Origin: UBA5072 sp963822145
Lineage (GTDB): Bacteria; Bacteroidota; Bacteroidia; Bacteroidales; UBA10428
DNA length: 64,000 nt
Direction of reading: 5' to 3'
NCBI GenBank assembly: GCA_963822145.1
Contig: CAWGGG010000001.1
Location: 806,001-870,000, forward strand
Position numbers and translations under genes: made by a program
Shown here: positions 19,088-30,687 of the stretch, one piece after another
Position numbering within the stretch: position 1 is the first letter of the stretch
Layout of the letters: every line of letters begins with the position of its first letter
Notes under the pieces: model-generated
What the model was told of the DNA's origin: nothing
The model's input: only the letters and a program-made list of their open reading frames with translations
Databases searched by the model: none

Positions 19088-19741
19088 ATGAAAATAATGA
19101 CATTAGAGAAACTTTTTGATTTGTTGGACGACTGGAGAAATCTTCCTTCTTACCAATTAGAAAGAAGAGCTGACATTTTTTTTGCTCTTCACCTAGAGAC
19201 AATTATGGAGAAAGTTCTAGTTACAAAAATTGACGTAATAATTCCTGAATTTCCTTTACGGGTTGGAGAAATATCAGACAAGTTGCCCGAATTAAACAAG
19301 TCCTTTAAAATTGACTATTTGGTTTATTCAATCAATTCGCAAAAAGTATTCCTAATTGAATTAAAAACAGATCAACGTTCAAAAAGAGAAAAGCAAGATT
19401 GGTATTTGGAAAATGCGACTAAAATTGGAGTGAGCGGTTTAATGGATGGGATCATCAAGATTTATGGTTCTACAAATCAAAAAGTAAAATACAATAGACT
19501 TGTAAAGAAATTAGAAGAAATTCAATGGATTAAAGTGATAGATAATGAAATTGTTAATCTAAATTGCCCTATAAAACCAGAAGTTATATACATTCAACCC
19601 ATCAATGATTCTAATAGAAATGATACTATTTGCTTCGATGATATTATTTCTGCATTGTCAGGTATTAATGATCCTTTAACTAAACGATTTATTAAGTCAT
19701 TAGAAAAATGGAAAGTTGATACAAATAAAGAATCAATATAA
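19088..19741 (+). CDS. PD-(D/E)XK nuclease-like protein
   Basis: A 217-residue intact gene. ATG 19088 is chosen because the upstream in-frame codons lie inside repeat D. FKIDYLVYS followed by VFLIELKTDQRS (about residues 75-105) is the D-x(n)-E-x-K core of PD-(D/E)XK nucleases, preceded by a helix with a possible catalytic glutamate (LETIMEKVL). The C-terminal half has strand-helix elements and KPEVIYIQPI. Substrate unknown. It is a single gene directly after repeat D, in a region rich in restriction functions. Confidence 0.65.
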   Translation: MKIMTLEKLFDLLDDWRNLPSYQLERRADIFFALHLETIMEKVLVTKIDVIIPEFPLRVGEISDKLPELNKSFKIDYLVYSINSQKVFLIELKTDQRSKREKQDWYLENATKIGVSGLMDGIIKIYGSTNQKVKYNRLVKKLEEIQWIKVIDNEIVNLNCPIKPEVIYIQPINDSNRNDTICFDDIISALSGINDPLTKRFIKSLEKWKVDTNKESI

Positions 19742-20040
19742 GTACCAACAATGGGGTTAATAAATGACTGGGTATTAAGTTACGAATATTGGTTCTTTTT
19801 GCATCCCTTTACTAACTTAACAAAATAACGCTATAGCAGCGCAACTCATATCTTCTAAATTTTTCTCCCAAGACATAACGGATAAATTAAATCATAAAGA
19901 CAAGATAAAATAATCAGCCAACGCACAAAACAGCACACAACCAAAGCTTGCAAAAGAGGGCAATTTGATCTAATTTAAAAGTATAAGCTTTAAAGCCAAT
20001 TCAAAAAGATAATTTATAACTTCGCAAATATCAGACTCAT
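19742..20040. other. intergenic with short repeat
   Basis: No gene seen. The block 19922-19965 (GCACACAACCAAAGCTTGC, then AAAAGAGGGCAAT) resembles 8434-8520 and, more weakly, 14530-14580. These short GCAAAAGAG/TTGCAAT blocks lie at the edges of gene groups and may mark old cassette or element ends. Confidence 0.45.
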
Positions 20041-21408
20041 ATGAATACAAAAATTTCTACCGTCATGGAACGAAGAATTATTGAAGATTTTGCCAAAGAA
20101 ATAAGTTTTAAAAGGAGCTTGGTAGCAAACCTGAAAATATGGTAATTGAATTTAGAAATGATCGAAAAAATCAAAAGACTAGACCAATATTTTTAGTACC
20201 AATTAAAATTCTAAGATTTCGAAAAGACAATGGACGTATTGCCTCAGATATTTTAAGTTATGAAAAACTACACGGAGTCCTAGACGAAACTTTAGAATCT
20301 ACTCAAGATATTATTCGCAAATTTCTTAAGGATAAAGACACTGAAAATAATGAAAAGTTAAAAAACTCAATTTTACATTCTGAACAAAAAGATCCTGCAA
20401 TTATTACCTCTGATGGTTTTCTAATAAATGGGAATAGAAGAAAAATGATTTTGGAAGAATTGAAGATTGAAACAATGAAAGTTGTTATTCTTCCAGGGAA
20501 AAATGATGTTGGCGATGGTGGTCCTCCAACAATCAAAGAAATTGAGCAAATTGAGAATAGATATCAATTACATAGTGATGGGAAAGCAGAATATACAAAT
20601 TTTGACAGAGCCATTTCCATTAAAAGAAAGATAGAGGCAGGAATGACTTTGGAAGAACAATTAAGAGATGATCCAAGCTATGTAGGTTTATCAGAAAAGG
20701 AATTTATAAAAGTTATTCAGAGATATCAAGAAGATTTTTTGGGTCCTCTTGAATGCATTGATCGATACTTAGAACAACTCGATAGAGACGAATTATATGA
20801 TACAATTTCTGAAGGAAAGAACAGACAGAGAAGGACGATGGTACTCTTTCTTAGAATATTATAAATTATACAAGCAATTAAAAGATAATAAAAGAAGAAC
20901 TGAATTAGGCGTTGAAGAAGATGAGGTAGGTGATGTTGAAAATGTAATCTTTAAAATCATTAGAAAAAAAGATTTTCCAGATAATGTAAAATTAATGGAT
21001 GTTGTAAGGAAATCTTCAAAGTTTCTTAAAGACAAAAATGCCAAAAAGGAATTTATGAGAATCAAAAATATTCCTAATACATTAATTGGAAATTATGATG
21101 ATGAAGAATCAAAAACAATTGATAAACACTGGGGCAAAGAAAATGCAACAACTATTATCGGAAGCATTAAAAAGGCTACTCAAATAATTGAACATAAAAC
21201 AGAAATTGAAACACCACTTTCCTTACTAGATGGAGCTCTCAAAAAATTAAATCATGATAATATGCAACCAGATGTAATTGATATTTTTAAAATTGATGAA
21301 GCACTAAAAAAATCAAAAGATATCCAGATTAGAGCACATGATTTGGAAAAACTCTTTTGGGAACAGAAAAACAAAGTGAAAAAAATATTGAGAAAAAATG
21401 ATAATTGA
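20041..21408 (+). pseudogene. ParB/sulfiredoxin-fold protein of a helicase-linked defence array, frame-broken
   Basis: From ATG 20041, with breaks near 20120 and 20825, the reading gives about 455 residues. IITSDGFLINGNRRKMILEEL (near 20400-20462) is the ParB/Srx-fold nucleotide-binding box. The middle is charged and helical, and GKENATTIIGSIKKATQII is near the C-terminus. Proteins with this fold in defence loci can be nucleases or DNA-binding sensors. The stop overlaps the helicase ATG by 11 bp, so the pair is co-translated. The exact family is not recognised. Confidence 0.6.
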
Positions 21409-23308
21409 TCTTACAGAATATAGTATCTCCATTTCAGATTATGATCTTATATCTCATCAAATTAGCCAACTTAAATTTTGGGGATTTAAAACCGTAAAAC
21501 CCAAAATGTTATCTTTTTATGGACAAGATTCAGAAAAAGTACTAATTAAAACTTTAAATTATTTACAAAAGGAATGTGTAAAATTTACTGTTACAGAAAA
21601 CTGTAATATTTTAATTTCCAAAATATTAGAAAGAACCAACGCCTTTCAAAATATTAAAGAATTAGGTTTGGCTTTCAAAAATGGAAATTTTGATGAAACT
21701 AAATTTAACGAGTTTAAGCAATTTCTTGAAGATCATTTATTAACTAGAAAACTTAAACCCCATCAAGTAAAAGCCGCATTCCATTTATACCTAATTCAAA
21801 ATGGTGCAAATTTCTCTGTGCCAGGGAGTGGAAAGACTTCCGTTGTATTAAGCGTATATGAAAAACTTAAATTCGAAGGAAAAGCAAATGTCCTATTTAT
21901 AATTGGACCACCTGCTTGTTTTGGTCCATGGAAATTTGAGTTTATTGAAACTCTTGGGAGAAATCCAAATTATAGAATCCTTGCTGGTGGTGATAAAGAA
22001 AATCGAAAAAGTGAATACTTTGCAAATGTTACAAACAAAGCTGAATTATATCTAACAACTTATCAAACCCTCATCAATGACCAAAAAGAGATAAATATAT
22101 TCTTTTCGCAGCCAGATATTAATGTTTTTCTCGTTATCGATGAAGCTCATTATATAAAACAAGTTAATGGGAACTGGGCTAGCGCAGTACTGAATATATC
22201 AAAAAACACCTGCTTTCGATGTATTTTGACGGGAACCCCTATACCAAAGAGCTTTAGTGATGTATATAATCTTTTTGATTTTTTATGGCCTGAAAATGAG
22301 CCAATTGATTTTAATTCACGGATTAAGCTTCAAAATCTTGAAAATGAAAATAAAATTGATGACGCAAAAATAATACTTGATTTAAAAGTAGGGCCACTTT
22401 TTTATCGCGTTAGAAAGAAAAGATCTTGGTTTAAAACCAGCCATTTTTCATGATCCGATTGTTCTTCAGATGAATAAGTATGAAAAAATAATATATGATG
22501 CAATAGAAAAGAAAATAAGGAGCTACTCACTTGACGATTATTTACTAAACATCGACCTAATTAATAGGTTGAAAAAGGGCAGAATGATCCGTCTAAGACA
22601 AAGCGTTTCTTACCTTCACTTACTTTTTAATGCGATTGAGAACTACGATGAAGATATATTAGAGGATGATAAGGATTTACGGTACATAATTCAAAATTAT
22701 AATGAGCTTGAACTTCCTGGGAAATTGACTTATTTGACAGCTCAAATACAAAGATTTAAAGAACAAGGTAAAAAGGTAGTCGTTTGGACAAATTTTGTAG
22801 GTACTATCGAAAAACTTGAAAAACATTTCAATGAACAATTGGGATTCTGATTCTCGTTCAATTTATGGTAAAACACCTATAGAAACAGACTACAATTTCT
22901 GATGAAAAGACCCGGGAACAGATTAGAGATGAATTTGTAGATCAAAATAGCGGATTAGACATTCTTATTGCCAACCCAGCTGCATGTGCTGAATCTATCT
23001 CCTTACATAAAACTTGTCAGAATGCTATTTACTATGACCTTAGCTATAATTGTGCGCAGTTTCTACAATCGCTCATAATTCACAGAGTTGGTGGTTCAGA
23101 ATTAAAAGAAGCAAATTATTATTTTTTACAATACGAAAATTCCGTAGATCAAGATATACTGAATAACCTTAATAAAAAATCAGAACGTATGAAAAGAATA
23201 ATTGATCAAGATTATGAAATTTACTCCCTAGATATGTTTGGAGATGATGAAGATGAAATAAATGCATACGATCGTTTATTTGGCAAAAATGAAATCCCCC
23301 TTAAATAG
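21398..23308 (+). pseudogene. SNF2-family DNA helicase/translocase, frame-broken
   Basis: About 635 residues when breaks near 22430, 22850 and 22885 are read through. Motif I FSVPGSGKTSVVLSVYE (near 21815-21865), motif II VIDEAHYIKQ (22134-22165) and motif III LTGTPIP are intact. The C-terminal RecA lobe shows KVVVWTNFVGTIEKL, ILIANPAACAESISLHKT and SLIIHRVGGSE (motif VI with R). This is a SWI2/SNF2 translocase of the kind found in many defence systems. It overlaps the ParB-like gene upstream and the DUF3883 gene downstream. Confidence 0.75.
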
Positions 23309-24239
23309 AATCAAAATAATTCACTTATATAATCTTTGCTATATTTTAGCAGACACAAAAATTCATCAAGTAAGCTACCTGAGGGATAAATATTTAGAAA
23401 ATAATCTATGGTTTGATGAAGCTTTGTCATTTCTTGAAGATCTAAAAATAACAACAGTTGTATCAGATGAGTTATTACTATCAAGATCATCTTTTAGTTC
23501 TGTTACGACCCTTCCAATTTTTAAGGAGCAATTGCTACATATATTATCTTCTTCCAAAGGATCTATAAGTCAACATATTAGATATTTCTTAGTTAACTTC
23601 AGAAAAGAAAAAGATGAAATTTTCTTTATTCCAAATCAAACTGAAAAACTAAAATTTAGTGATATAAGAAACCTGCTTCAAGAATTGGAATTTTTATCAC
23701 TTGATCATAGTTCCAATAGATACTTTATCAATTCAAAATATCACAATTACTTCTTTGATTTTGTCTGCCATAAGGGGATGACTTCTGAAAAACTTAAGAA
23801 CAAGCTTGAGGAGAATGATGAACTTGGGCTTAAAGCTGAGGAAAGAGTAATCGATTATGAAATAAAACGTTTAACAAATGTTGAATTAAATTTCGACGAG
23901 ATTGAGCATACTTCTTTAATTAATTGTCTTGCTGGTTATGATATTAAAAGCTACGAAAACTATCTAGATAGCCATTCAAATAAAATTGCAAGATATATTG
24001 AGGTCAAAGCCGTATCATCTCTTGATTATAAATTTTATTGGAGCAGAAATGAGAAAGAAGCTGCTTATATTTTGGGAGAAAGTTACTATTTATATCTTCT
24101 TCCTGTTGCAACTTATAATACTTTTGATTTTGATAGAATTAAAATAATAAAAGATCCATATAAAAATATTTATTTAAAACAGAACGAATGGATACAAACT
24201 GAGGAATGTATCTCATTTTCAATTAGTACTCACAATTAG
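23289..24239 (+). CDS. DUF3883 domain protein (putative PD-(D/E)XK-like nuclease)
   Basis: An intact 316-residue gene starting at ATG 23289, 20 bp inside the helicase 3' end. The C-terminal third matches the DUF3883 pattern: LKAEERVIDYEIKRL near residue 195, GYDIKSYENYLDS near 217, YIEVKA near 235, FYWSRNEKEAAYILGESYYL near 245 and a last YLLPV strand. YIEVKA supplies the E-x-K of a nuclease-like core. DUF3883 proteins accompany helicases in defence islands. The N-terminal part is helical and unrecognised. It forms the third part of a ParB-SNF2-DUF3883 array. Confidence 0.7.
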   Translation: MKSPLNRIKIIHLYNLCYILADTKIHQVSYLRDKYLENNLWFDEALSFLEDLKITTVVSDELLLSRSSFSSVTTLPIFKEQLLHILSSSKGSISQHIRYFLVNFRKEKDEIFFIPNQTEKLKFSDIRNLLQELEFLSLDHSSNRYFINSKYHNYFFDFVCHKGMTSEKLKNKLEENDELGLKAEERVIDYEIKRLTNVELNFDEIEHTSLINCLAGYDIKSYENYLDSHSNKIARYIEVKAVSSLDYKFYWSRNEKEAAYILGESYYLYLLPVATYNTFDFDRIKIIKDPYKNIYLKQNEWIQTEECISFSISTHN

Positions 24240-24242
24240 GAT

Positions 24243-24410
24243 TTGAATAAAAGTAATTTACTGACAAATATATTTTATCATGGGGATTCATTAAAAATTC
24301 TTGCTGATACTAATAAATTCCCTGAAAACAGCATATACTTAATAATGCCCCCCTATGCTGAAAAAAGAAAAAATTCATATGAAGGTTCAAATCTAAAAAC
24401 GACTTATTAA
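24243..24410 (+). pseudogene. truncated N-terminus of a DNA methyltransferase
   Basis: A TTG-initiated 55-codon frame reads NIFYHGDSLKIL, then NSIYLIMPPYAEKR, the same order as the start of the following methylase (IYLGDSKEEL, TSPPYADQR). It ends at a TAA. This is either the remains of a second methylase gene or an internal duplication. It lies between DUF3883 and the complete methylase. Confidence 0.45.
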
Positions 24411-24467
24411 CAGTTTGAAAAACTGCAACCAATCTATTCTTAAATTTGTAAAGAAAGAGAATTAAGA

Positions 24468-25315
24468 ATGGAGATTAGAACAGACATATATTTAGGCGAT
24501 AGCAAGGAAGAACTTAAAAAGATTACCTGATAATTCTGTTGATTTAATTGTAACTTCTCCACCATATGCAGACCAACGAAAAGATACTTATGGAGGAATT
24601 CCTCATGAAAAATATGTAGAGTGGTTTCTTCCTATTTCTGAGCAACTATTAAGAGTACTTAAAACCGACAGGAACTTTTATTCTAAACATTAAAGAAAAA
24701 GTTGTTGATGGCGAACGGAGTACATATGTTATGGAACTTATTATTGCTATGCGTAAACAAGGATGGCTATGGACTGAAGAGTTTATTTGGCATAAGAAAA
24801 ATTCTTATCCTGGAAAATGGCCTAATCGTTTTCGGGATTCTTGGGAAAGACTTTTACAATTCAACAAAGTCAAAGAAATTCAATATGTACCAAGAAGAAG
24901 TTATGGTACCAATGGGTGATTGGGCGAAAACACGATTAAAAAAGCTTTCCGAAACGGATAAAATTCGTGATAATTCAAAAGTCGGAAGTGGTTTTGGTAA
25001 AAATATTTCAAACTGGGTTAGACAGAGATAAAGCATATCCTACCAATGTTTTGCATCTTAGCAACTGAATGTAATAATAAAAATCATAGTGCAGCATTTC
25101 CTGAAGAATTACCTGAATGGTTTATTAAACTATTTACAAAAGAAAATGATGTTGTACTTGATCCATTTATGGGTTCGGGCACAACCTTATTTGTTGCTAA
25201 TAGAATGAAACGAAATTCTATTGGAATTGATAATGTTCCAGAATATTATGAAATGGTAAAAAAGCAAATTAAACCAATTGAATTATATCTTATTGAACCT
25301 AAAGATAAAATATGA
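24468..25315 (+). pseudogene. DNA adenine/cytosine-N4 methyltransferase of a type II R-M pair, frame-broken
   Basis: Reading through single-base breaks near 24520, 24667, 24880 and 25060 restores about 280 residues of a beta-class amino-methyltransferase. TSPPYADQRKDTYGG is motif IV; GKWPNRFRDSWERLL is the conserved middle part; VVLDPFMGSGTTLFVANRM is motif I with the SAM-binding glycines. Three of the breaks look like one extra A. The stop TGA overlaps the ATG of the endonuclease gene (ATGA), so the pair is coupled. It modifies the site that the PmeII-like enzyme would cut; the sequence recognised is unknown. Confidence 0.75.
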
Positions 25316-26045
25316 AAAAACTAAACCTAAAAGACGTAGTACTCAGTACGTTGAAGAAAACATTGGAACATTTCATGCTAAAAGAATTCAAAGTCTTGAT
25401 GATTTAAAACTATCAAAAGTTCTTAAACGTAAAAATCCCTATTTATTTAAAGCAAAATATGTTTTGACATGCTGAAGCAAATAATTCGAAGAACTTGTAG
25501 ATGCTCATATTTCTTCAAATGAAGAAACTATTTTTGGTGATTGGCTTGAAGGTCTTGCAATTTTTATAAATGAGAAAGTTTATGATGGTCGGAAATCAGG
25601 AATTACAGGAATCGATCTTGGAATTTGATAATAGTGGAACATCAGATATATTGTTACATATTAAATCAGGTCCAAATTGGGGAAATAGTCGTCAGATAGC
25701 AAAAATGAAGTTGACTTTTAAAACAGCTAAGAAGAGCACTTACGAACAAGTAATTCTAAACTTAATATTATTGCAGTAAATGGTTGTTGTTATGGCAGAG
25801 ATAATAAACCTGATAAAGGAGACTATTACAAATATTGTGGACAAAGGTTTTGGGAGTTTATTTCAGGGAATCTCAATTCTTTATATAGATATTATTGAAC
25901 CGTTAGGTCATTTGGCAAAGGAAAGAAATGATGATTTCAACGAAGTCATATAGTCGAAAATGATTAACATATTTACCAAGGAATTTTCACAATGACTTTT
26001 GCTGACGACAATGGAATAATTGATTGGATTAGGACTTGCTTTTGA
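25312..26045 (+). pseudogene. PmeII family type II restriction endonuclease, frame-broken
   Basis: Segments in three frames match the PmeII family pattern as I remember it: ENIGTFHAKRIQSLDDLKL, LKRKNPYLFKAKY, HISSNEETIFGDWLEGLAIF, SGITGIDLEFDNSG, HIKSGPNWGNSRQIAKM, NGCCYGRDNKPDKGDYYKY and GQRFWEFISGN. GIDLEF with IKSGPNWGNS forms the catalytic D and E/K-type core. A TAG at 25951 lies within an otherwise conserved tail (EVI, SKMINIFTKEFSQ), so the original gene ran on to about 26045. Breaks near 25345, 25470, 25760 and 26000 remove function if real. It is partnered with the methylase at 24468-25315. Confidence 0.75.
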
Positions 26046-26172
26046 TCCAATTCTGGAAATAATTAATCGAATTATCGCTTCATCAACTTTGCATTTGATT
26101 GCCCCTTTTGAAGGATACTCTATAAGTCGAAAATTAGTCCTTTTGGCACCTAATTCGGCACCAGGCAAAGAG

Positions 26173-26210
26173 AAAAATCCCTGTTAATATTTTGATTAAC
26201 AGGGATTTTA
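26173..26210. terminator. bidirectional hairpin terminator
   Basis: AAATCCCTGTTAAT, a 6-base loop, then ATTAACAGGGATTTTAT. A 14-bp stem flanked by A-run and T-run fits a rho-independent terminator for both strands. It follows the restriction gene and precedes the tRNA-Glu fragment by about 13 bp. Confidence 0.7.
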
Positions 26211-26222
26211 TTATCACTTATC

Positions 26223-26246
26223 GTAGTCCGTAGGGGAATCGAACCC
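26223..26246. other. att site: 24-bp copy of the tRNA-Glu 3' end
   Basis: The 24 bases starting GTAGTCCGTAGGGGAATC and ending GAACCC are identical to 44728-44751, which cover the 3' end (acceptor strand plus T-arm) of the intact tRNA-Glu gene. No other tRNA part follows, so this is a duplicated attachment core, not a gene. Together the two copies bound an 18.5-kb integrated element. Confidence 0.8.
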
Positions 26247-26443
26247 TATTTCCTATGGCCTTATTATCAATGTTTTACGAAGAAACCCGAATCAGGAGGT
26301 CTCGAATTTTACCCCTTTTCAGGTTTTGCGAAAGAACTTGTTCTCACGAAGTTATAGAATATTTATCGATTAAAATATATTCATTACAATATTCTATTCT
26401 TAACTATCAGATTAAGTCGTTGCCAATTAATTAAATTTATTCT

Positions 26444-26640
26444 TTATTTCACCGGTATCTCAATCTTAAACAATACCCCTTTCCCTGGTTCGCTTTCACA
26501 GATTATAGTTCCATGAAGTTTCTATTTAAAAAGATTGCAGATAATGTTCAGTCCTAATCCGGTTCCCCGGTGTTGATCGGAAGTGAACATCAGCTTATGT
26601 AAGATTTTTGAGCGATTCAGGATATTTTTACTGGTGAGTT
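26444..26640 (-). pseudogene. histidine kinase C-terminal remnant
   Basis: On the minus strand, pieces in two frames read KILHKLMFTSDQHRGTGLG with LNIICNLFK, and then GTIICESEPGKGVLFKIEIP before a stop at 26444. These are the G1/G2 boxes and last strands of a HATPase_c domain. Nothing upstream extends it, so it is a decayed fragment just inside the island end. The rest of 26247-26934 has no recognised gene. Confidence 0.6.
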
Positions 26641-26934
26641 TTATGCTGAAGATTTTCAGTCAGGTTGGAAAGTATCGATTACCAGATAAAACAGGATTTT
26701 AAAATTAATCCAGAATGTTAAGAAACTCCATGGTACTCTTGTTTTTTAATAGAAAACCATGAAGTAGTTCAATTCTCATCTAAACAGACCCATTAAGAAG
26801 ATACAAACGACCAAATTTTATTAATTTCGTTTTTGGAGGGATTTTAATGATAAGCTTCCCGTAAGGACGGATATAATAGGGCCTAAAATATTATCACTGC
26901 CATCTGCATCAGGTCTATCAATAAAATAAGAAAT

Positions 26935-29303
26935 ATGATGAATAGCGAAAAATTAAATAACCTATTTGAATCATTTTTAGATAGTTATCAGGAAGACGAA
27001 AAAAATCAAACATGGAAAGTCCAAAGTTCTGATTTTAAGAGATTCTGGAATGAAAGAATAATGAAGACTAATAATCAAGAATTAAATGAACAAGAAATTG
27101 ATGATATAATAAAAATATTAGATAGCCATGGTAAGGGAAATACTAAAAACTCAGAGGCCATTGCTGGAGTAATGATTCCACAAGGAGTTTGGAGAAGAAT
27201 GTTCAATCAGCTTAAAAAAGAAAAACAATTAGCAGAATGTATCAACTCAATACTAACCTCTAGTACTTCTGAAGAAAGAATTAATAAGATAGATGAACTT
27301 TATATACTAAACGGAAGAAATAAGAATAGCCTTACTGGGCAGAGTGGCAGTGCAATAAACTGTTTGTTGGCGGCATATGATCCATTCAATAATTTAAGCA
27401 TAGTTTCTCTTAATGACAGAAAGAAACTATTAAAAAGTCTGGGAACAGAATATGACTCAGCACAAGACTCAATTGGAACCCAAATTGAGAAAACAACAAG
27501 ATTAATTAAGTCCAAATTTAAAGAAGCGCTTATTTCTAATAATGCTCGAACAATATCATCTTTTGTTTATATATCAACATTTAAGGATATATGGAAACCA
27601 AAAGAGGTACAAATACCAAGTGAGTTAAAAAAAACTGAAAAAATAATTGAGTCTGGGTCTGGAACTAGTCCCAATAAAAAATATTGGCTTTACGCTCCTG
27701 GAGAGAATGCAAATATGTGGGAGGAGTTTTACGAACAAGGCGTTATGGGCTTAGGATGGGAAAGCTTGGTGACTTAAATAATTATAAGTCAAAAGAGGAA
27801 ATCGTTTTAAAGTTGCAGGAAATAGAGAGCACTTCCAGTTCTAAGATGAACGATGCAACTGCAAATTATGAGTTTAAGACTTCTATGTCAATTGGTGATA
27901 TTGTTATTGTAAAGAAGGGTAGAGGCGAATTGTTAGGATACGGCGAAGTAAAATCTAATTATTACTTTGACGATACAAAAGTTCATTATCAGAAATTTCG
28001 AAAAGTAAATTGGATTAAAAAAGGAAATTGGAGGACAGACCATAGTCTGGCATTAAAAACTCTTACCGATGTAACCATGTATCCGACAGATCATCCAAAT
28101 TATGAATATTACTACCAAAGTTTGCTGGGGTTGATGGATGATCAACAACAAATTAAAATAGAATTTCCTCTAAATACAATTTTCTATGGTCCTCCAGGTA
28201 CTGGTAAAACTTATAATACAATTCTCAGAGCTGCGCAAATAATCGAAGAAAGACCAATATACGATTTTTCGGAAGCTCAAAAAATCTTCAATGAGAATTT
28301 AGGTACACGTATCGAGTTTATTACATTTCATCAGAACTACTGCTATGAAGATTTCATTCAAGGTTTAAGGCCAGATATAGAAAATCAAAATCTTAAATTC
28401 AATAGAGTCGATGGGATTTTTAAAAAAATTGTTGATCGTGCGATGGGGAAAGTCAAATTGCCCGTAGGAATAGAATTAGAAGGGTACATTATCATAAAAT
28501 CGAACGCTGATATTATTGAATTAAAACGAAAAAAAGATGATACCATACGATATGTTCCTACTTTACTAATCAACGATTTAATGAAAGGAATTGAGAAAGG
28601 CAAAATTACTTTAGACCAAATTCTCAATCGAAAGGATCAAGAGAAACATATTGCTGATATAATTGATAGTAAGGTGGAAAAATACTATTTTGGTATTGAC
28701 GCCACATTATATCATATTTGCAGATACCTATTAGAGAAGAATAATAACGTACCCAAGGGCAATTATGTTCTTGTTATTGATGAAATAAATAGGGCTAACA
28801 TATCTCGTGTTTTTGGGGAATTAATAACATTAATAGAATCCGATAAGTGCTCAAAGGGTGAAATTCCAATTGAAGTTTCGTTGCCATCTGGTGAAAAGTT
28901 TATGGTTCCTTCAAATTTATACATAATTGGCACAATGAATACCGCAGACAAATCCATAGCTCTCCTTGATGTAGCTTTAAGAAGACGGTTTGATTTTGAG
29001 CCTATGTATCCTTTATATCATTTGGAAGGAAATAAAATCAATGATAGTGATATCTTAGAAAAAATCAATAATGAAATAATAAATCATAAAGGACACGATT
29101 TCCAAGTTGGTCATTCCTACTTCATGGATTTCAACTAATGATTCTTATGAATTTTTAAAGAGAATGAATAAAAAGGTAATTCCACTTTTACTTGAATACT
29201 TTATGAATGATAAAAATGAAGTTGTTGATATTCTAAGGAGATCAGGTTATAAATAATTGATGAATCAAAATGGCCAATAGAAGCGACTGGAAAGAATGAT
29301 TAA
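26935..29303 (+). pseudogene. mcrB: McrB-like GTPase subunit with EVE-like N-terminal domain, frame-broken
   Basis: Reading through breaks near 27760, 29128 and 29255 gives about 785 residues. Residues 1-230 are an unrecognised helical region. About 240-400 starts KKYWLYAPGENANMWEEFYE and has SIGDIVIVKKGRGELLGYGEV, the pattern of an EVE/PUA-like modified-base reader. The AAA+ domain follows: Walker A FYGPPGTGKTYNT (28189-28230), ITFHQNYCYEDFI, Walker B VLVIDEINRANISR and the McrB hallmark GTMNTADKSIALLD. The gene overlaps mcrC by 8 bp. McrBC cuts DNA carrying modified cytosine. If the breaks are real the system is inactive. Confidence 0.8.
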
Positions 29304-30687
29304 TTTATTTGAATATCAAAATAAGACCACTCTCACAGAATCGTACAATGGTCTTGAAGAATTTTTAGATGAAATTTGGAACAATCGTTATAAGGGTTCA
29401 TATTATGTTGATTCAGAAGAAAGTCAGATAGAGAGTCAAAGATTTCTGCAATTTCTTCATAAAACTGGTGAGGTAAAATCCAATAAGTATGTTGGGGTGA
29501 TTTATTATGGTGATAATAAAATTTATCTTTTGCCCAAAATATTCTTTGATCCCATAAAAAGAATATTCTATTTCAGAAACAAACCAAATTCATAACCATA
29601 TCCTTTGGTGGTTAAGCTATTGCAGGAAAATCAAATTTCCGAATTATCAAACATCTTTAGGGAGTCTAAAAAGCGACTTCTTTGAAGTGTTAATCTTCCT
29701 GTTCTCAAAATATACCCGAGAACTTCTAAGCAGTGCAATTTATCAGCAATATGAAGAAGTCAACCAAGAATTATCTTTTGTTAAAGGCAGGCTTAATACC
29801 AATGAATACATAAGTCAAAACCTAATTTCAGGCGGATGGCACAAGTTGAATTGTACATATGATGCCTTTGTTTTCGATAATCAATTTAACAGGATTATAA
29901 AGTTCGTGACTAATTTATTGTTGAACGTGACAACATGTCTAGACAATAAAAAGAATTTATCAGAAATACTTTTCATATTAGATGAAGTATCAGACGAAAT
30001 AGGTATCTGCAAGACAGTGCACCATGATTGCATTTAACCCAATGTTTGGAGAGTTTGAAATTGTTAGGGATTATTGTCAATTATTCTTATCTAACAGTGT
30101 TTCATTTGATTATAAAAATAACCTTAAACTCTTTGCATTTTTACTTCCAATGGAATACGTTTTTGAGGATTTCATTTTTGGTTTCATTGAAAAAGAATTG
30201 CCTATTATTTCAGCGAAATCTCAAAGACGCGATATATATTTAGATGAGGCAAGAGATTATTGTTTAAAACCTGACCTATTCCTTAAGACTGATTATAAAT
30301 CACTAATAGCAGATACTAAATACAAAATTGTTTATTCAGATGAGAAAGATCCTAAAAAAGGAATTTCACAAATCGACTTATATCAAATGTTGGCATATGC
30401 GATAAGATTTGATATAAATGAAATTTTGTCTTGATCCAAATGCTGTTGAAACACCACAAGAAGATTCAACTGTAATTGTGATAAAAGATGCTCTTTCTGA
30501 AGGAAAGGAAATAATCATTAAAGCTTTTCAACTACCAATCTTGGATAAAAATATTCTTGATTTAGATTTAAATCCAAATACTGATTTGAATAGTATGTTT
30601 GAATCATCAAGGATTAAATTGAAAGAAAAAATTGAAAAAATAATTGTGCCTGAAATCTTTAAAGCTTCAAATATAGGTTCTTCCTAA
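29296..30687 (+). pseudogene. mcrC: McrC-like nuclease subunit, frame-broken
   Basis: About 460 residues with breaks near 29590, 30020 and 30432. The N-terminus has GVIYYGDNKIYLLPKIFFDP, the middle has QELSFVKGRLN (a typical McrC arginine loop) and FDNQFNRIIKFV, and the C-terminal nuclease core reads YCLKPDLFLKT then LIADTKYK, the PD-(D/E)XK signature of McrC. It directly follows mcrB with overlapping start. McrC supplies the nuclease activity to the McrB ring. Confidence 0.8.

Noticed and set aside
25908..26168. Minus-strand 86-codon frame
   Set aside because: It is antisense to the PmeII endonuclease tail, which has conserved motifs on the plus strand.
26223..26246. Second tRNA-Glu gene
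   Set aside because: Only the T-arm and acceptor end are present; anticodon and D arms are missing, so it is an att copy.
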